This document shows positions 31,407 to 39,293 of a stretch of 45,282 nt of DNA, one piece after another. Source of the DNA: Vulcanimicrobiota bacterium. Lineage in GTDB: Bacteria; Vulcanimicrobiota; Xenobia; Xenobiales; JADMJV01. The number at the start of each line of letters is the position of its first letter. Position 1 is the first letter of the stretch. The position numbers and the translations under genes are program-made. The stretch spans positions 1 to 45,282 of the forward strand of contig JAEXNA010000189.1 of the NCBI GenBank assembly GCA_023447635.1, written 5' to 3'. Under the pieces are notes generated by a model. It made no database searches, was not told the origin of the DNA, and worked only from the letters and a program-made list of their open reading frames with translations.

Positions 31407-33677
31407 TTAGTCGACGCCGCGGATGGCGGTTTGTCGTCCGGAAGCGTCGCGCGGGGGGTCTCCGCCGGCCTCTTTGATGCGCTTGCGCCAGCGGTCCAGG
31501 ACCCGAACCAGGCGGGCCAGTTCGATCGGCTTGGTGAGAAAATCGTCCATGCCCGCCGCTTCACATTCTGCCTGCTGCTCGGGCTGGGCATGGGCGGTCA
31601 GCGCTACGATGACCGGACCGGGAGCAAAGCGTTGGCGTATGGTCCGGGTCGCTTCGAGGCCGTCCATTTTGGGCATCTGGCAGTCCATCAGGATCAGGTC
31701 GTAGGTCTTTTCGGCAACAGCGGCCACGGCTTTGGCTCCGTCCTCGACTCCATCGGCAGCGTAGCCCAACTTTTGCAACTGCAGCATAAGAACCCGCAGA
31801 TTCACAGGATTGTCGTCAGCCACCAGCAGTCGTAAGGAGGCTTCGATCTCGGGCATCAACTGGGGTTCGGTGGCGGATTCGTACTTCTCGGCGTCGACCA
31901 CCCGCAGGGGAAGATCCAGATGGAAGACGGTTCCCACTCCTAGCTGTGAAGTGACGCTGATCGAGCCGCCCATCAGGGTGATGATCTCTTTGCAGATGAC
32001 CAGCCCCAGCCCGGTGCCCTGAATCGTTTCGACCCCCTCGACCGCCGTCACCTGGCTGAACGGACGGAACAGTTTCCCGATATCCTCCCGCGCGATGCCG
32101 ACGCCGGTGTCCTGGATCTCGGCGAGCAGTCGGCCTTCGAGGTGACGGGTCCGCACGGTCACCGAGCCCTGACGGGTAAACTTGACCGCATTGGAAAGCA
32201 GGTTGACCAGCACCTGGCGAAGCCGGATCAGGTCGCCGTCAACGTAGCGAGGCAGGCTGTCATCCCATTCCAGGTGCAGGCTCAGGTCTTTTCCACGAGC
32301 CTGTCCACGTACCACTTCGAGCGCCCCGTTGAACGGCTGCAGCAGTTTGAACGGCTTTTTCTTCAGTTCCAGTTTGCCCGCTTCGATTTTCGAGACGTCG
32401 AGCACGTCCGAGATCAGGTCGAGCAGGGTTCGCCCACAGGTTCCGATGGTGGTCAGATAGTCTTTCTGCTGCTCGTTGAGGTCGGTGTCCCAGAGCAGGT
32501 CGTTCATACCGAGGATGCCGTTGAGCGGGGTGCGCAGTTCGTGGCTGAGGTTCGAGAAGAAGCGGGTCTTGGCGCGGTCGAGATCCTGCAGATCTTTGGC
32601 TCGCTCTCGCTCGTGGTGAAGGGCCCGCTCGTCGGCCCGACGGGCCTTGGCTTGAAACGAGGTGAAGCCGTACAGAAGCAGGCTCAAGAGCAGGCCCAGG
32701 CCTCCGATCAGGGGCACCCTGGCTCGACCGGACTCCTGCTCGAATTCGGGCAGGGTCACGAACTCGAAGGTCCAGGGAAAGCCGGCCACCGAGATAGTCT
32801 CGCGCTTGGTGCCACCGCTGCGGTCGCTGGGGAAGTCGGTGGTGGCCATCAAAACGTCACGGGGGTCGGTGGTGTTTCCCGCGTAGATCCGAAAGGCGAC
32901 CTGCGAACGTGCGGTGGGGCCGCGAATGCCTCGCAGCAGGTCGTCAGCCCGGAAGCTTGCGGCGATGAAACCCCGCAGCGCTTTCCGTCGTTCCGCCACG
33001 CTAGGGGGAGGAGGCGAGACGCTGTAGATGGGGGCGTAGAGAACGAAGGCGGGGGCGGCGTTGTCGTCCTCTTCTTCGGTCTTGAGGATCAGGCGGCCGG
33101 ACATCGCCGGAGCAGCTTCATCGCGCGCCTTTTCCAGGGCAGCTCGACGAACGGGTTCGGTGAAGGGATCGAACCCCTGGTTCCGTTTCCGGCTTTCGTT
33201 GTCCGGCTCGAGATAGGTCGCCACGTAGTAAGGGTCGCGCGGAGTGTCGGGGAAGATATGAAATCCCGGCGAACGTCGACGCTGCTCGGCTTCAAAGGCG
33301 GCCCGTTCCGAGGCCGGGACTTTGGCGATGTAGGCCAGGGCCAGAATTCCCGGGTAGTCGTGCCGGACATCGATGGCGGTCAGAAACTTGCGAAACTGGT
33401 CTTGAGAAACGCGCTGGTTCGACGCTTCAAAAAAGCCGACGGCCGAGCGAACCAGGGACACGTAGGTCCCGAGTTGCCCGGTGGCGTCGGCTCGAATTCG
33501 CTCGGTGACGACCTGCAGGCGGCCACGTTCCAGAGCGGTCGCCTGCTGGTAGGCGACTCCTGTGATAACCAGGCTGACCGCCATGCCGATCCCCAGCACC
33601 ATGCCCGGCACGTGACGGGCAAGCGGATGGGTCGGTCGAGGCTGGGCTACCGTGTTATGCCCCTCACTGGAGTACAC
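31407..33677 (-). CDS. CHASE-domain hybrid histidine kinase
   Basis: The 756-residue protein has a first membrane helix (about 25-45), a CHASE extracellular sensor (about 75-260, with YPGILALAYIAKVP and GFDPFTEPVRRAALEKARD), a second membrane helix (about 325-345), the H-box FFSNLSHELRTPLNG with phospho-His379, a HATPase domain (GVGIARED, GTGLGLVICKEI) and a C-terminal receiver with Asp665 in ILMDCQMPKMDG. It is a self-contained phosphorelay protein that senses small extracellular ligands. GTG 33677 is used; no strong ribosome-binding site helps to fix it. The LLM oxidoreductase lies just upstream in the same direction, 47 bp away. Confidence 0.9.
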   Translation of the reverse strand: MYSSEGHNTVAQPRPTHPLARHVPGMVLGIGMAVSLVITGVAYQQATALERGRLQVVTERIRADATGQLGTYVSLVRSAVGFFEASNQRVSQDQFRKFLTAIDVRHDYPGILALAYIAKVPASERAAFEAEQRRRSPGFHIFPDTPRDPYYVATYLEPDNESRKRNQGFDPFTEPVRRAALEKARDEAAPAMSGRLILKTEEEDDNAAPAFVLYAPIYSVSPPPPSVAERRKALRGFIAASFRADDLLRGIRGPTARSQVAFRIYAGNTTDPRDVLMATTDFPSDRSGGTKRETISVAGFPWTFEFVTLPEFEQESGRARVPLIGGLGLLLSLLLYGFTSFQAKARRADERALHHERERAKDLQDLDRAKTRFFSNLSHELRTPLNGILGMNDLLWDTDLNEQQKDYLTTIGTCGRTLLDLISDVLDVSKIEAGKLELKKKPFKLLQPFNGALEVVRGQARGKDLSLHLEWDDSLPRYVDGDLIRLRQVLVNLLSNAVKFTRQGSVTVRTRHLEGRLLAEIQDTGVGIAREDIGKLFRPFSQVTAVEGVETIQGTGLGLVICKEIITLMGGSISVTSQLGVGTVFHLDLPLRVVDAEKYESATEPQLMPEIEASLRLLVADDNPVNLRVLMLQLQKLGYAADGVEDGAKAVAAVAEKTYDLILMDCQMPKMDGLEATRTIRQRFAPGPVIVALTAHAQPEQQAECEAAGMDDFLTKPIELARLVRVLDRWRKRIKEAGGDPPRDASGRQTAIRGVD

Positions 33678-33724
33678 TGCCAGGACATTCTAGGAGTAGG
33701 GCTTCGAACCCCCTTGTCGAGGGA

Positions 33725-34549
33725 TTAAGCGTTGTGCTTATCGCGCCACTGCAGAAGCTTCTCTGCAGTGCTGAAGTCGAACGGGATGCCCATTCCGAGA
33801 ATCACGTGGGTAATGCCGACCTCGACGTATTCGTCGAGCTTTTCCAGCAGGTTGGGCTGGGTGACCAGGATGGTCTTTTCGATCTCGTTATGGTCGCGTC
33901 CGATCTTGTCGCAGTGTCCCTTGAGGATTTCGATCTTGCGCTTCATCTCTTCAGGCTCGGCGAAGTAGTTCCACATGGTGGCGTGCTCGGCTACCAGGCG
34001 CAGGGTGATCTTTTCTCCACCGCCGCCGATGATGATCGGCACAGGATTGCGCAGCGGCTGCGGGCTGAGCTTGGAAAGGCGGTCTTTGAGAACCGGGATA
34101 CTGGTCTCTAGGTCTTTGAGCCGACTGACGGCGGTTCCGAACTCGTAGCCGTATTCGACGTAGTCGCGTTCGAACCAGCCCGAACCCAGGCCCAGGATCA
34201 TTCGCCCGTTCGAAACGTGGTCAGTAGTGCGGTAGATGTCGGCCAGGAGCTGAGGATTGCGGTACGAGTTGCACGTCACCATCATCCCGATTTCGATCTT
34301 TTTGGTCAGGGCGGCGAAGGCCGTGAGCAAAGTCCAGCCTTCGAAATGGTCGCCTCGCAGGGGCGGGTCGCCGGCTTCAGGCGGCAGTTGGTCGCCCATC
34401 GGGGCGCCTTCAGAGCCGTACAGCGGGTAAAAGTGGTCCCAGGTCCAGAGGGTGTCGAAGCCAAGCTGATCAGCTTTCTGAGCAGCGTCGGCCAGGCTTT
34501 GGTAGGTGCAGTGCTGGGGGTGAAGTTGGATACCGACTCGGATAGACAT
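33725..34549 (-). CDS. F420-dependent LLM-class oxidoreductase
   Basis: The 274-residue luciferase-like barrel is of the F420-type family: RVGIQLHPQ at the start, GFDTLWTWDHFYPL, IEIGMMVTCNSYRNPQLLADIYRTTDHVSNGRMILGLGSGW (motif in part), and PVPIIIGGGGEKITLRLVAEHA. These enzymes use reduced F420, less often FMN. ATG 34549 (MSIRVGIQ) fits homologues; ATG 34594 would add 15 Pro/Ser-rich residues. If the cofactor is F420, the host must make it, which argues against an ordinary gammaproteobacterium. The substrate is unknown. Confidence 0.85.
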   Translation of the reverse strand: MSIRVGIQLHPQHCTYQSLADAAQKADQLGFDTLWTWDHFYPLYGSEGAPMGDQLPPEAGDPPLRGDHFEGWTLLTAFAALTKKIEIGMMVTCNSYRNPQLLADIYRTTDHVSNGRMILGLGSGWFERDYVEYGYEFGTAVSRLKDLETSIPVLKDRLSKLSPQPLRNPVPIIIGGGGEKITLRLVAEHATMWNYFAEPEEMKRKIEILKGHCDKIGRDHNEIEKTILVTQPNLLEKLDEYVEVGITHVILGMGIPFDFSTAEKLLQWRDKHNA

Positions 34550-34623
34550 AACGGGAGCCTTCCCACTTCGTGGCGAAGGCCCTTCGTTCGGCATTACGGA
34601 ACTTTAAGCTTTGAAGCGAGTTG

Positions 34624-35670
34624 TCAGGCGGCCGGCTTGGCGGGAGCCGGTTCTGCTTTCAGCAGGGCTCGCTCGCTGAGCAGTTTATCGGTCACGCCGA
34701 TCAGCATGCCGGTCGCCAAACCGACGCCCGCGCCCACCGCACCGCCGACGATTCCGCCGAAGATCGGCCCGTAGCGGTTGGTCAGGAACTGCTTTTCGGT
34801 GGGAGCAAAACGCACGTCGCCGTCCCGGTGGTAGACCGGAACGTCCCGATTGACCGGCTGATTGGCGTTGCGGTTGACGTCGTCCGGCGAGGCCCAGGTG
34901 CTGCCGAACCAGTTGCGCTCGTAGTGCCCGCTGGGGATGTGGCCGATGGTCTCGGTTCGGGTCACGGGGACGTCCCAGTAGCGAGTATGCGACTGCTGCG
35001 AGGCAAGTTCGACCTGGCCGGCCTGGGTGCCGATGACCGCTCCCAGCACGGTACCGACGACGGCTCCACCGACGGCAGCGGCGCCGGCTCGCGTGGTTAG
35101 CGCCTTTTCGGCCTCCGGGCTCAGTTTGGGAGGGGTCGCGGGAAGCTTCTCGTCCTGCAGGGAGCGGGTCAGCGCGGCCAGGCCCAGTCCCACGCCCAGA
35201 CCAACCAGACCGCCGCCGATCGCGCCCACGACGCCGCCGGTCAGCGGTTCCCACTTGTTGGTGTTCTGAAAGGTCGGCTCGTTGTAGTTGCCTACGACCC
35301 GGTTGGTGATGTTGGGAGAGTAGCTATGCCACCATCCATCAAGATTCGTTTCCGTGCGCGTGCACTCGTTGTCGTCGTTGCGCGCGACGCACTCGGTGCT
35401 GTAGTCGGCCCGAGTGTGGTGGGTGTAGCCGTTCATTTCGGGATGGACCACGTTGCGGTCGACCCACACCTCTTTGATGGTGTTGCTCTTCTGCGACTCG
35501 AAGCCGGTAATGGTCCCGATGGTCGCGCCGGCTACGGCACCGGCGGCCGCGCCCAGGACGGCGAAGTCTCGCTGGCGATCGTCGGACCGGCTGCTGAAGT
35601 CGTCCCGACCCACGACTTTTTGACCCACCCACCGGGTGAACTGGCTTACACTTTGGCCCACGCTGTTCAT
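34624..35670 (-). CDS. Glycine-zipper membrane protein with internal duplication
   Basis: The 348-residue protein has four Gly-zipper hydrophobic segments: LGAAAGAVAGATIGTITGF, GGVVGAIGGGLVGLGVGLGL, VGGAVVGTVLGAVIGTQAG and FGGIVGGAVGAGVGLATG. They form two halves, each made of a zipper, a hydrophilic domain rich in Asn, Trp, His and Thr, and a second zipper. The spacer domains share a pattern (QxS...W-x-V), suggesting an internal duplication. Glycine zippers pack closely in membranes and occur in pore formers, outer-membrane proteins and surface antigens. ATG 35670 has GGAG only 2-3 nt away; ATG 35694 is an alternative. There is no signal peptide and the function is unknown. Confidence 0.65.
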   Translation of the reverse strand: MNSVGQSVSQFTRWVGQKVVGRDDFSSRSDDRQRDFAVLGAAAGAVAGATIGTITGFESQKSNTIKEVWVDRNVVHPEMNGYTHHTRADYSTECVARNDDNECTRTETNLDGWWHSYSPNITNRVVGNYNEPTFQNTNKWEPLTGGVVGAIGGGLVGLGVGLGLAALTRSLQDEKLPATPPKLSPEAEKALTTRAGAAAVGGAVVGTVLGAVIGTQAGQVELASQQSHTRYWDVPVTRTETIGHIPSGHYERNWFGSTWASPDDVNRNANQPVNRDVPVYHRDGDVRFAPTEKQFLTNRYGPIFGGIVGGAVGAGVGLATGMLIGVTDKLLSERALLKAEPAPAKPAA

Positions 35671-35743
35671 AGCTCCAATATATCGGGGGCGCATCACGGA
35701 TCTGTCACGGAAAGATGAACATCGCGTCAGGCGGGAAGAGAAC

Positions 35744-37066
35744 TTGACGCCTTTGCAGCGTTTTTCGCCCGTTCTTCGAGAGGCCCGGCCTATCGAGTGG
35801 ACGAATCCGCGGGCCATTATGGAAGAGATTCCCGGTTTTCGACAGGTCCCGCGCACGGGAGTGATTTACGTTATGCACGAGGCAGAAGCGCTGGGCTTCT
35901 CCTACGGGCACCCCGAATGGGCCAACCTGGGGCAGGGCTCCCCCGAATCGGGCGAACTGCCCGGCGCTCCGCCCAGGGTCAGCGAACTCAAGCTGACCCC
36001 GGCTCAGCACGCCTACGGTCCGGTCGAAGGCTGGCGCCCGCTCCGCGAAAAGGTCGCCGAGTTCTACAACCGGATGTACCGCCAGGGCAAGGCCAGCCAG
36101 TACACCTATCGCAACGTCTGCTTGGCCGGCGGGGGACGAACCGCCTTGACCCGTCTGGCGGCCTCGATCGCCCCCTGTAACATTGGGCACTTTATTCCCG
36201 ACTACACGGCTTATGAAGAGCTACTTTCGAATTTCCGCTCCTTCATCCCGATCCCGATTTTGTTGGACAAGACCATCGGCTATCGCATCACCGCCGAGGC
36301 GCTGGAAGAAGAGATCAGTGGACGCGGGCTTCGCCTGGTCCTGATCTCGAACCCCTGTAACCCCACCGGCCAGGTGGTGCAGGGCGATGAGTTGCGTCAG
36401 TGGGTCGAAGTCGGGCGTCGCAACCACTGCACTTTTGTGTTCGACGAGTTTTACTCGCGCTTTCTCTACACCGGAGCCGGTTCGGTCTCGGCCGCCGAGC
36501 ACGTCGAGGACGTCGAAGAAGACCCCGTGATCATCGTGGACGGCTTGACCAAGAACTGGCGCTATCCCGGATGGCGGCTCTCCTGGACGGTCGGCCCTTC
36601 CAAGGTGGTCGAGGCGATCGCCTCGGCTGGCTCGTTCCTGGACGGCGGCGCCAACCATCCCGTGCAGGAGATGGCGCTGAGCCTGTTAGAGCCGGAAACG
36701 GCCCGCCAGGAGGGCGCCGCCATCGCCAAGGTGTTCCGCGAGAAGCGTGACTTCGTGGTTGGTCGCCTGGCCCAGATGGGGATCGTGCCCGCCTCGGAGC
36801 CGCAGGGCGCCTTCTATATCTGGGCCGATCTCAGCGGCCTGCCGGAAGGCCTGCAGCAGGGGATCAGGTTCTTCAAAGCAGCTCTCAAAGAGAAGGTCAT
36901 CATGGTGCCCGGCGTGTTCTTCGACGTCAACCCTGGCCGACGGCGCCCTACCTCGCGTTTTGCCAACCTGGTGCGCATCTCGTACGGTCCGCCCATGGAG
37001 TCGCTGAAGCTCGGCATGGATGGCCTGGAACGCGTCATCGCGAACCATCGAGCCGGCCAACTCTGA
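35744..37066 (+). CDS. Class I/II PLP-dependent aminotransferase
   Basis: The 440-residue fold-type I enzyme has NPCNPTGQ, the pyridine-N Asp in VFDEFYSRF, the Schiff-base Lys270 in VDGLTKNWRYPGWRLSW and the carboxylate-binding Arg in LVRISYGPP. The N-terminal segment (LGQGSPE, YGPVEGWRPLREKVAEFYN) is typical of the aspartate/aromatic aminotransferase group. TTG 35744 after GGGAAGAG was taken as start; the frame is open back to 35636, inside the divergent glycine-zipper gene. A strong terminator follows its stop. The amino-acid specificity is unknown. Confidence 0.88.
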   Translation: MTPLQRFSPVLREARPIEWTNPRAIMEEIPGFRQVPRTGVIYVMHEAEALGFSYGHPEWANLGQGSPESGELPGAPPRVSELKLTPAQHAYGPVEGWRPLREKVAEFYNRMYRQGKASQYTYRNVCLAGGGRTALTRLAASIAPCNIGHFIPDYTAYEELLSNFRSFIPIPILLDKTIGYRITAEALEEEISGRGLRLVLISNPCNPTGQVVQGDELRQWVEVGRRNHCTFVFDEFYSRFLYTGAGSVSAAEHVEDVEEDPVIIVDGLTKNWRYPGWRLSWTVGPSKVVEAIASAGSFLDGGANHPVQEMALSLLEPETARQEGAAIAKVFREKRDFVVGRLAQMGIVPASEPQGAFYIWADLSGLPEGLQQGIRFFKAALKEKVIMVPGVFFDVNPGRRRPTSRFANLVRISYGPPMESLKLGMDGLERVIANHRAGQL

Positions 37067-37079
37067 GCCAACTCGAAAG

Positions 37080-37119
37080 GATCGTAAAAGGCCCCCGGGA
37101 TTGGGGGCCTTTTACGATC
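37080..37119. terminator. Perfect 17-bp stem terminator between convergent genes
   Basis: GATCGTAAAAGGCCCCC at 37080-37096 pairs without mismatch with GGGGGCCTTTTACGATC at 37103-37119 around loop GGGATT. It sits between the aminotransferase stop (37066) and the Nudix stop (37145) and can serve both strands, with the T-run lying within the stem. Confidence 0.85.
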
Positions 37120-37144
37120 TGGGAGAAGCTTCGGCCTGGGCCAC

Positions 37145-37645
37145 TTACCCTGCTCGCGTGGCCAGGTAGGCGCGGAACACTTCGAGGCCGTCGGGCACGA
37201 TGTCGACCTCGTCGATCCAGCGGACGACGCACTCGAAGTCCATCCACTCGCCCCACACGATCTCTTCGGGCTGCCAGCGGATCGGGCCGTCCCAGGTGAC
37301 CTCGAAAAGCTGGATGAAGCTTCGGTTGCGCGGCCCGTCGTAGAGATGCTCGAGCAGGAAACGCAGGTCGGTCGACTCGACCCCTAACTCTTCCCGGATC
37401 TCGCGTTGGGCCGCGGGCAGGTACTCTTCCCCGGCCTCGACGGCGCCTCCCACCATCATGTCGAAGAGCGAGGGGAACAGGTCCTTGGTCGCGGTGCGCT
37501 GGTGCACATAAAGCTGCCCTTGCGAGTTCCAGCACATGATGCCGACCCCGCGATGGAGCAGGTTCTGCCCGCGCACCTCGCTGCGCGGCGCCTTGCCGAC
37601 GCGGACGTTGTTTTCGTCGACGAGATCGAGATACTCGATCTTCAT
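37145..37645 (-). CDS. Nudix hydrolase, YfcD/Idi-like
   Basis: The 166-residue protein has a complete Nudix box at 67-89 (GAVEAGEEYLPAAQREIREELGV, given to show Gly67, Glu73, Arg81-Glu82, Glu85-Glu86 and Gly88). The N-terminus (YLDLVDENNVRVGKAPRSEV) and HxRTxTKDLFP region match the YfcD/isopentenyl-diphosphate isomerase-like branch, which hydrolyses nucleoside or prenyl diphosphates. Its ATG overlaps the stop of metJ (ATGA), so it is co-translated with the methionine repressor, and would be autoregulated through the met boxes. A link to methionine metabolism is not known for the family. Confidence 0.88.
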   Translation of the reverse strand: MKIEYLDLVDENNVRVGKAPRSEVRGQNLLHRGVGIMCWNSQGQLYVHQRTATKDLFPSLFDMMVGGAVEAGEEYLPAAQREIREELGVESTDLRFLLEHLYDGPRNRSFIQLFEVTWDGPIRWQPEEIVWGEWMDFECVVRWIDEVDIVPDGLEVFRAYLATRAG

Positions 37646-37941
37646 TCGTCGTCTCCCTCGTCAGGTCGCCGGCGGTCCTTGCGCAGATCCTGGTCCGAAG
37701 GCAGCGGTTGGCCAGTGTAGGCGTGCAAGAACGCCTCGCACAGCAGTTCGCTGTTGGTTGCGTGCCGCAGGTTGTTGACCTGTCGCCGGGTGCGCTCGTC
37801 GGTCAGGATCTTCAGGACCTCGACCGGGATCGACACGGTGATCTTCTTGACCTTGGCGTTCTTCTCGCCGTGGCTGACATAGGGGCTGATGTACTCGCCG
37901 TTCCACTCCACACTCATCGCGGCTCGCACTTCTTGCTCCAC
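37642..37941 (-). CDS. metJ: Methionine repressor MetJ
   Basis: The 99-residue product is unmistakably MetJ: EWNGEYISPY, then the DNA-contacting ribbon VKKITVSIP, the dimer helix VLKILTDERTRRQVNNLRHA and the SAM-binding segment TNSELLCEAFLHA with TGQPLP. From memory of the E. coli protein I count only about a dozen differences over some 79 aligned positions. It differs by an 8-residue N-terminal extension from GTG 37941, which has a near-perfect Shine-Dalgarno (GGGGGGAGG, 6 nt away), and by lacking the last about 25 residues: after DLRKDR it ends in an acidic tail. MetJ with SAM represses methionine genes. Coupled to the Nudix gene; divergent from metB. Confidence 0.95.
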   Translation of the reverse strand: MEQEVRAAMSVEWNGEYISPYVSHGEKNAKVKKITVSIPVEVLKILTDERTRRQVNNLRHATNSELLCEAFLHAYTGQPLPSDQDLRKDRRRPDEGDDE

Positions 37942-37977
37942 CTACCGCCTCCCCCCTCAACCTTGATTTGGTCATTT

Positions 37978-38009
37978 GGACGTCCAGACGTCTTGACGGC
38001 CGGACGTCC
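37978..38009. promoter_or_regulatory. Four contiguous met boxes (MetJ operator)
   Basis: The intergenic region holds 8-bp units in exact tandem: GGACGTCC (37978), AGACGTCT (37986), TGACGGCC (37994) and GGACGTCC (38002). The second is the perfect MetJ consensus AGACGTCT; the others match at 6, 5 and 6 of 8 bases. MetJ binds as dimers to adjacent met boxes in cooperative arrays, so four units are a good strong operator. It lies between metJ and metB, and its second and third boxes contain the -35 of metB. Confidence 0.92.
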
Positions 38010-38021
38010 GAGTCGTAGGAT
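37993..38021 (+). promoter_or_regulatory. metB promoter overlapping met boxes
   Basis: TTGACG at 37993-37998 and TAGGAT at 38016-38021 are separated by 17 bp, a good sigma70-type promoter. The -35 lies inside met boxes 2-3, so bound MetJ would exclude RNA polymerase. The ribosome-binding site GAGGAGGG at 38044-38051 precedes ATG 38061 by 9 nt. Confidence 0.75.
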
Positions 38022-38060
38022 GGCTTTACGTCACAGACACCTTGAGGAGGGTATCGAGTT

Positions 38061-39293
38061 ATGGGCCAGCGTCACTTTGCCACCATCGCCGCACGCGAGG
38101 GGATCGATTCAGACAGCGCACACGGAGCCGTGGTCGCTCCGATCTACCTGTCGACCAACTACACCTTCGCGGGTTTCGGGGAGAAGCGCGAGTACGACTA
38201 CTGTAGAAGCGGTAACCCCACCCGTTCCGCTCTGGCCGATGCTCTGGCCAAGCTCGAAGGCGGAACGAGCGCGGTGGTTACCAACACCGGAATGTCGGCC
38301 GTCACCCTGGTGACCTCGCTGCTGAGCCCCGACGACCTGCTGGTGGTGCCGCACGACTGCTACGGCGGCTGCTACCGCCTCTTCACCTCGCTGGCCAAGA
38401 AAGGCGCCTTTCAACTGGCCGTGGTCGACCAGAACGACGAAGTCGCGCTCGACGAGGTGGTCGCGCTCAAGCCCCGTCTGATCTGGGTCGAGACCCCCTC
38501 GAACCCGCTGCTGCGCATCGTCGACATCGCTCGCGTAGCAGAAAAAGCCCACGGCTGCGGCGCCCTGGTCGTGGTCGACAACACCTTCCTCTCTCCGGCG
38601 CTGCAGAACCCCCTGGAACTGGGCGCCGACCTGGTCGTCCACTCGACCACCAAATTTATCAACGGACACAGCGACGTGTGCGCCGGCGCCGTCATCGCTA
38701 AAGACCCGAAGTTGGGTGAAGAGCTGGCCTGGTGGGCCAACTGCCTGGGCGTGACCGGCGCCCCCTTCGACGCCTTCCTGACCTTGCGCGGACTGCGCAC
38801 TCTGCCGCTGCGCATGAAGCAGCACCAGGCCAACGCTCAGGCCGTAGTTGAACTGTTGCGCGACCATCCACTGGTGGCCAAAGTCAACTACCCCGGTCTG
38901 CCCGAGCACCCTCAGCACGAATTGGCAGGGCGCCAGCAGAAGGGTTACGGGGCGATGCTCAGCTTCGAACTGCGTGGTGGTGTCGAGGCCGTCAAAGCGT
39001 TCCTCTCTCGACTCGAACTGTTCTGCCTGGCCGAAAGTCTGGGCGGGGTCGAAAGCCTGGTCGCGCATCCGGCCAGCATGACCCACGCCGCTATGACGCC
39101 GGAAGCTCGCGCGACAGCGGGCATCACCGACACCTTGATCCGCCTGGCCGTGGGCATAGAAGAGTCGGTCGACCTGGTCGAGGACCTGGGTCAGGCCCTG
39201 GCGTTCGCTGCTCAGTCGACCCTGGCTGCGGTGAACCCGCGGCCGGTGTACCCCACGAGCGAAGCCAGCGCTCCTATCGCCAAAGTCGGTTAG
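38061..39293 (+). CDS. metB: Cystathionine gamma-synthase
   Basis: The 410-residue Cys/Met-metabolism PLP enzyme makes cystathionine from an activated homoserine and cysteine. It has the MetB-type N-terminus (ATIAAREGI...HGAVVAPIYLSTNYTF), GNPTR, the PHDCYGGCYRLF segment, VDNTFLSPALQNP and the PLP Lys198 in HSTTKFINGHSD, the same number as in E. coli MetB. The ESLGGVESL and MTHAAMTPEAR segments are diagnostic of the family. It is about 20 residues longer than E. coli MetB at the C-terminus. It is preceded by the MetJ operator and promoter. No metL follows. Its stop overlaps that of the convergent gene (TTAG). Confidence 0.93.
   Translation: MGQRHFATIAAREGIDSDSAHGAVVAPIYLSTNYTFAGFGEKREYDYCRSGNPTRSALADALAKLEGGTSAVVTNTGMSAVTLVTSLLSPDDLLVVPHDCYGGCYRLFTSLAKKGAFQLAVVDQNDEVALDEVVALKPRLIWVETPSNPLLRIVDIARVAEKAHGCGALVVVDNTFLSPALQNPLELGADLVVHSTTKFINGHSDVCAGAVIAKDPKLGEELAWWANCLGVTGAPFDAFLTLRGLRTLPLRMKQHQANAQAVVELLRDHPLVAKVNYPGLPEHPQHELAGRQQKGYGAMLSFELRGGVEAVKAFLSRLELFCLAESLGGVESLVAHPASMTHAAMTPEARATAGITDTLIRLAVGIEESVDLVEDLGQALAFAAQSTLAAVNPRPVYPTSEASAPIAKVG

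Noticed and set aside
33702..33728. tRNA-like T arm (gggcttcgaacccc)
   Set aside because: The stem does not pair in the T-arm register and no anticodon or acceptor stem flanks it.
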